A stretch of 14,275 nucleotides of DNA from Candidatus Hodarchaeota archaeon (GTDB lineage: Archaea > Asgardarchaeota > Heimdallarchaeia > Hodarchaeales > Hodarchaeaceae), in assembly GCA_030589605.1 (NCBI GenBank), contig JAUUVJ010000044.1:1-14275 (forward strand), given 5' to 3'. Numbering within the stretch: the stretch's first letter is position 1; the number at the start of each line of letters is the position of its first letter. Shown here in pieces: positions 14,104 through 14,275 of this stretch. The position numbers and the translations under genes are program-made. Below the pieces are notes generated by a model that was not told the origin of the DNA, did no database searches, and worked only from the letters and a program-made list of their open reading frames with translations.

Positions 14104-14138
14104 GTTTCAATGTGGATTTATACCTGAGAATATTCACT

Positions 14139-14275
14139 ATGGGAACAATCGAAATAAAAGGAACTAAAGGTTCTCAACTACAGGGAAAACGAATCCTCAT
14201 TGGAGTTACAGGATCGATAGCTGCAATTGAAGTTCCACATCTTGTACGTGAAATTATTAGATATTCTGGAGAACC
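14139..14275 (+). CDS. coaBC: CoaBC (phosphopantothenoylcysteine synthetase/decarboxylase), 5' part only
   Basis: The first 45 codons are present and the gene runs off the right edge. KGTKGSQLQGKRILIGVTGSIAA (residues 7-29) matches the start of CoaBC: a short leading segment with G-T-K, then L-x-G-K-R-I-L and the FMN-phosphate-binding V-T-G-S-I-A-A of the flavoprotein decarboxylase fold. The leading G-T-K segment before the fold is usual in archaeal CoaBC. The complete enzyme joins cysteine to 4'-phosphopantothenate and decarboxylates the product in coenzyme A synthesis. Another HFCD flavoprotein such as UbiX is possible but would normally begin directly at the K-R-I strand. Start context: ATG with the TATA box above. 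Confidence 0.8.
   Translation, partial: MGTIEIKGTKGSQLQGKRILIGVTGSIAAIEVPHLVREIIRYSGE

Overview
This 14.3 kb window is AT-rich (about two-thirds A+T by eye) and tightly packed with mostly single-gene transcription units on alternating strands. It looks archaeal. Several genes have a TATA-like box about 25-40 bases ahead of the start and a very short leader. T-tracts without GC-rich hairpins follow the stop codons. The CoaBC start at the right edge has the archaeal-style N-terminus, and the secreted M6 protease ends in a membrane anchor plus a basic tail. An Asgard-type lineage would fit, but this is an impression, not a placement.

Layout. 1-117 is the 3' end of an unidentified gene. 246-962 (-) is sfsA. 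1160-1756 (+) is a TPR protein with a possible 12-codon overlapping leader ORF. 1757-2298 has no gene. 2299-2703 (+) is a stand-alone CheY-like receiver. 2742-3812 (-) is an orphan beta-class DNA methyltransferase and 3906-4784 (-) is endonuclease IV. 4899-5843 (+) is an EamA-type transporter. 5885-8227 (-) is a 780-codon M6 metalloprotease frame broken by one in-frame TAA at 7808-7810. 8449-9459 (+) is an unfamiliar protein that reads like a nucleotidyltransferase with a lost active site. 9478-10404 (-) is a GalE-like sugar-nucleotide epimerase. 10405-10996 is a non-coding stretch full of hairpins. 10997-11803 (+) is a fumarylacetoacetate hydrolase family enzyme, coupled to a small TTG-start gene at 11804-12133. 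12246-12659 (-) is a second stand-alone receiver. 13042-13926 (-) is a TauE/SafE permease. 14139 to the edge (+) is the start of coaBC.

The genes do not form one pathway. They are a mix of DNA maintenance (SfsA, methyltransferase, endonuclease IV), signalling outputs without kinases (two receivers), transport, surface proteolysis and general metabolism. The stretch most worth a second look is 10520-10921. It has terminal-type hairpins like those of IS200/IS605 elements and, between them, a set of hairpins that pair better as + strand RNA. No transposase or TnpB remains. It may be the relic of a TnpB element that kept its omega-RNA, or a free-standing structured RNA. Next in interest are the nonsense codon in the M6 protease and the degenerate nucleotidyltransferase.
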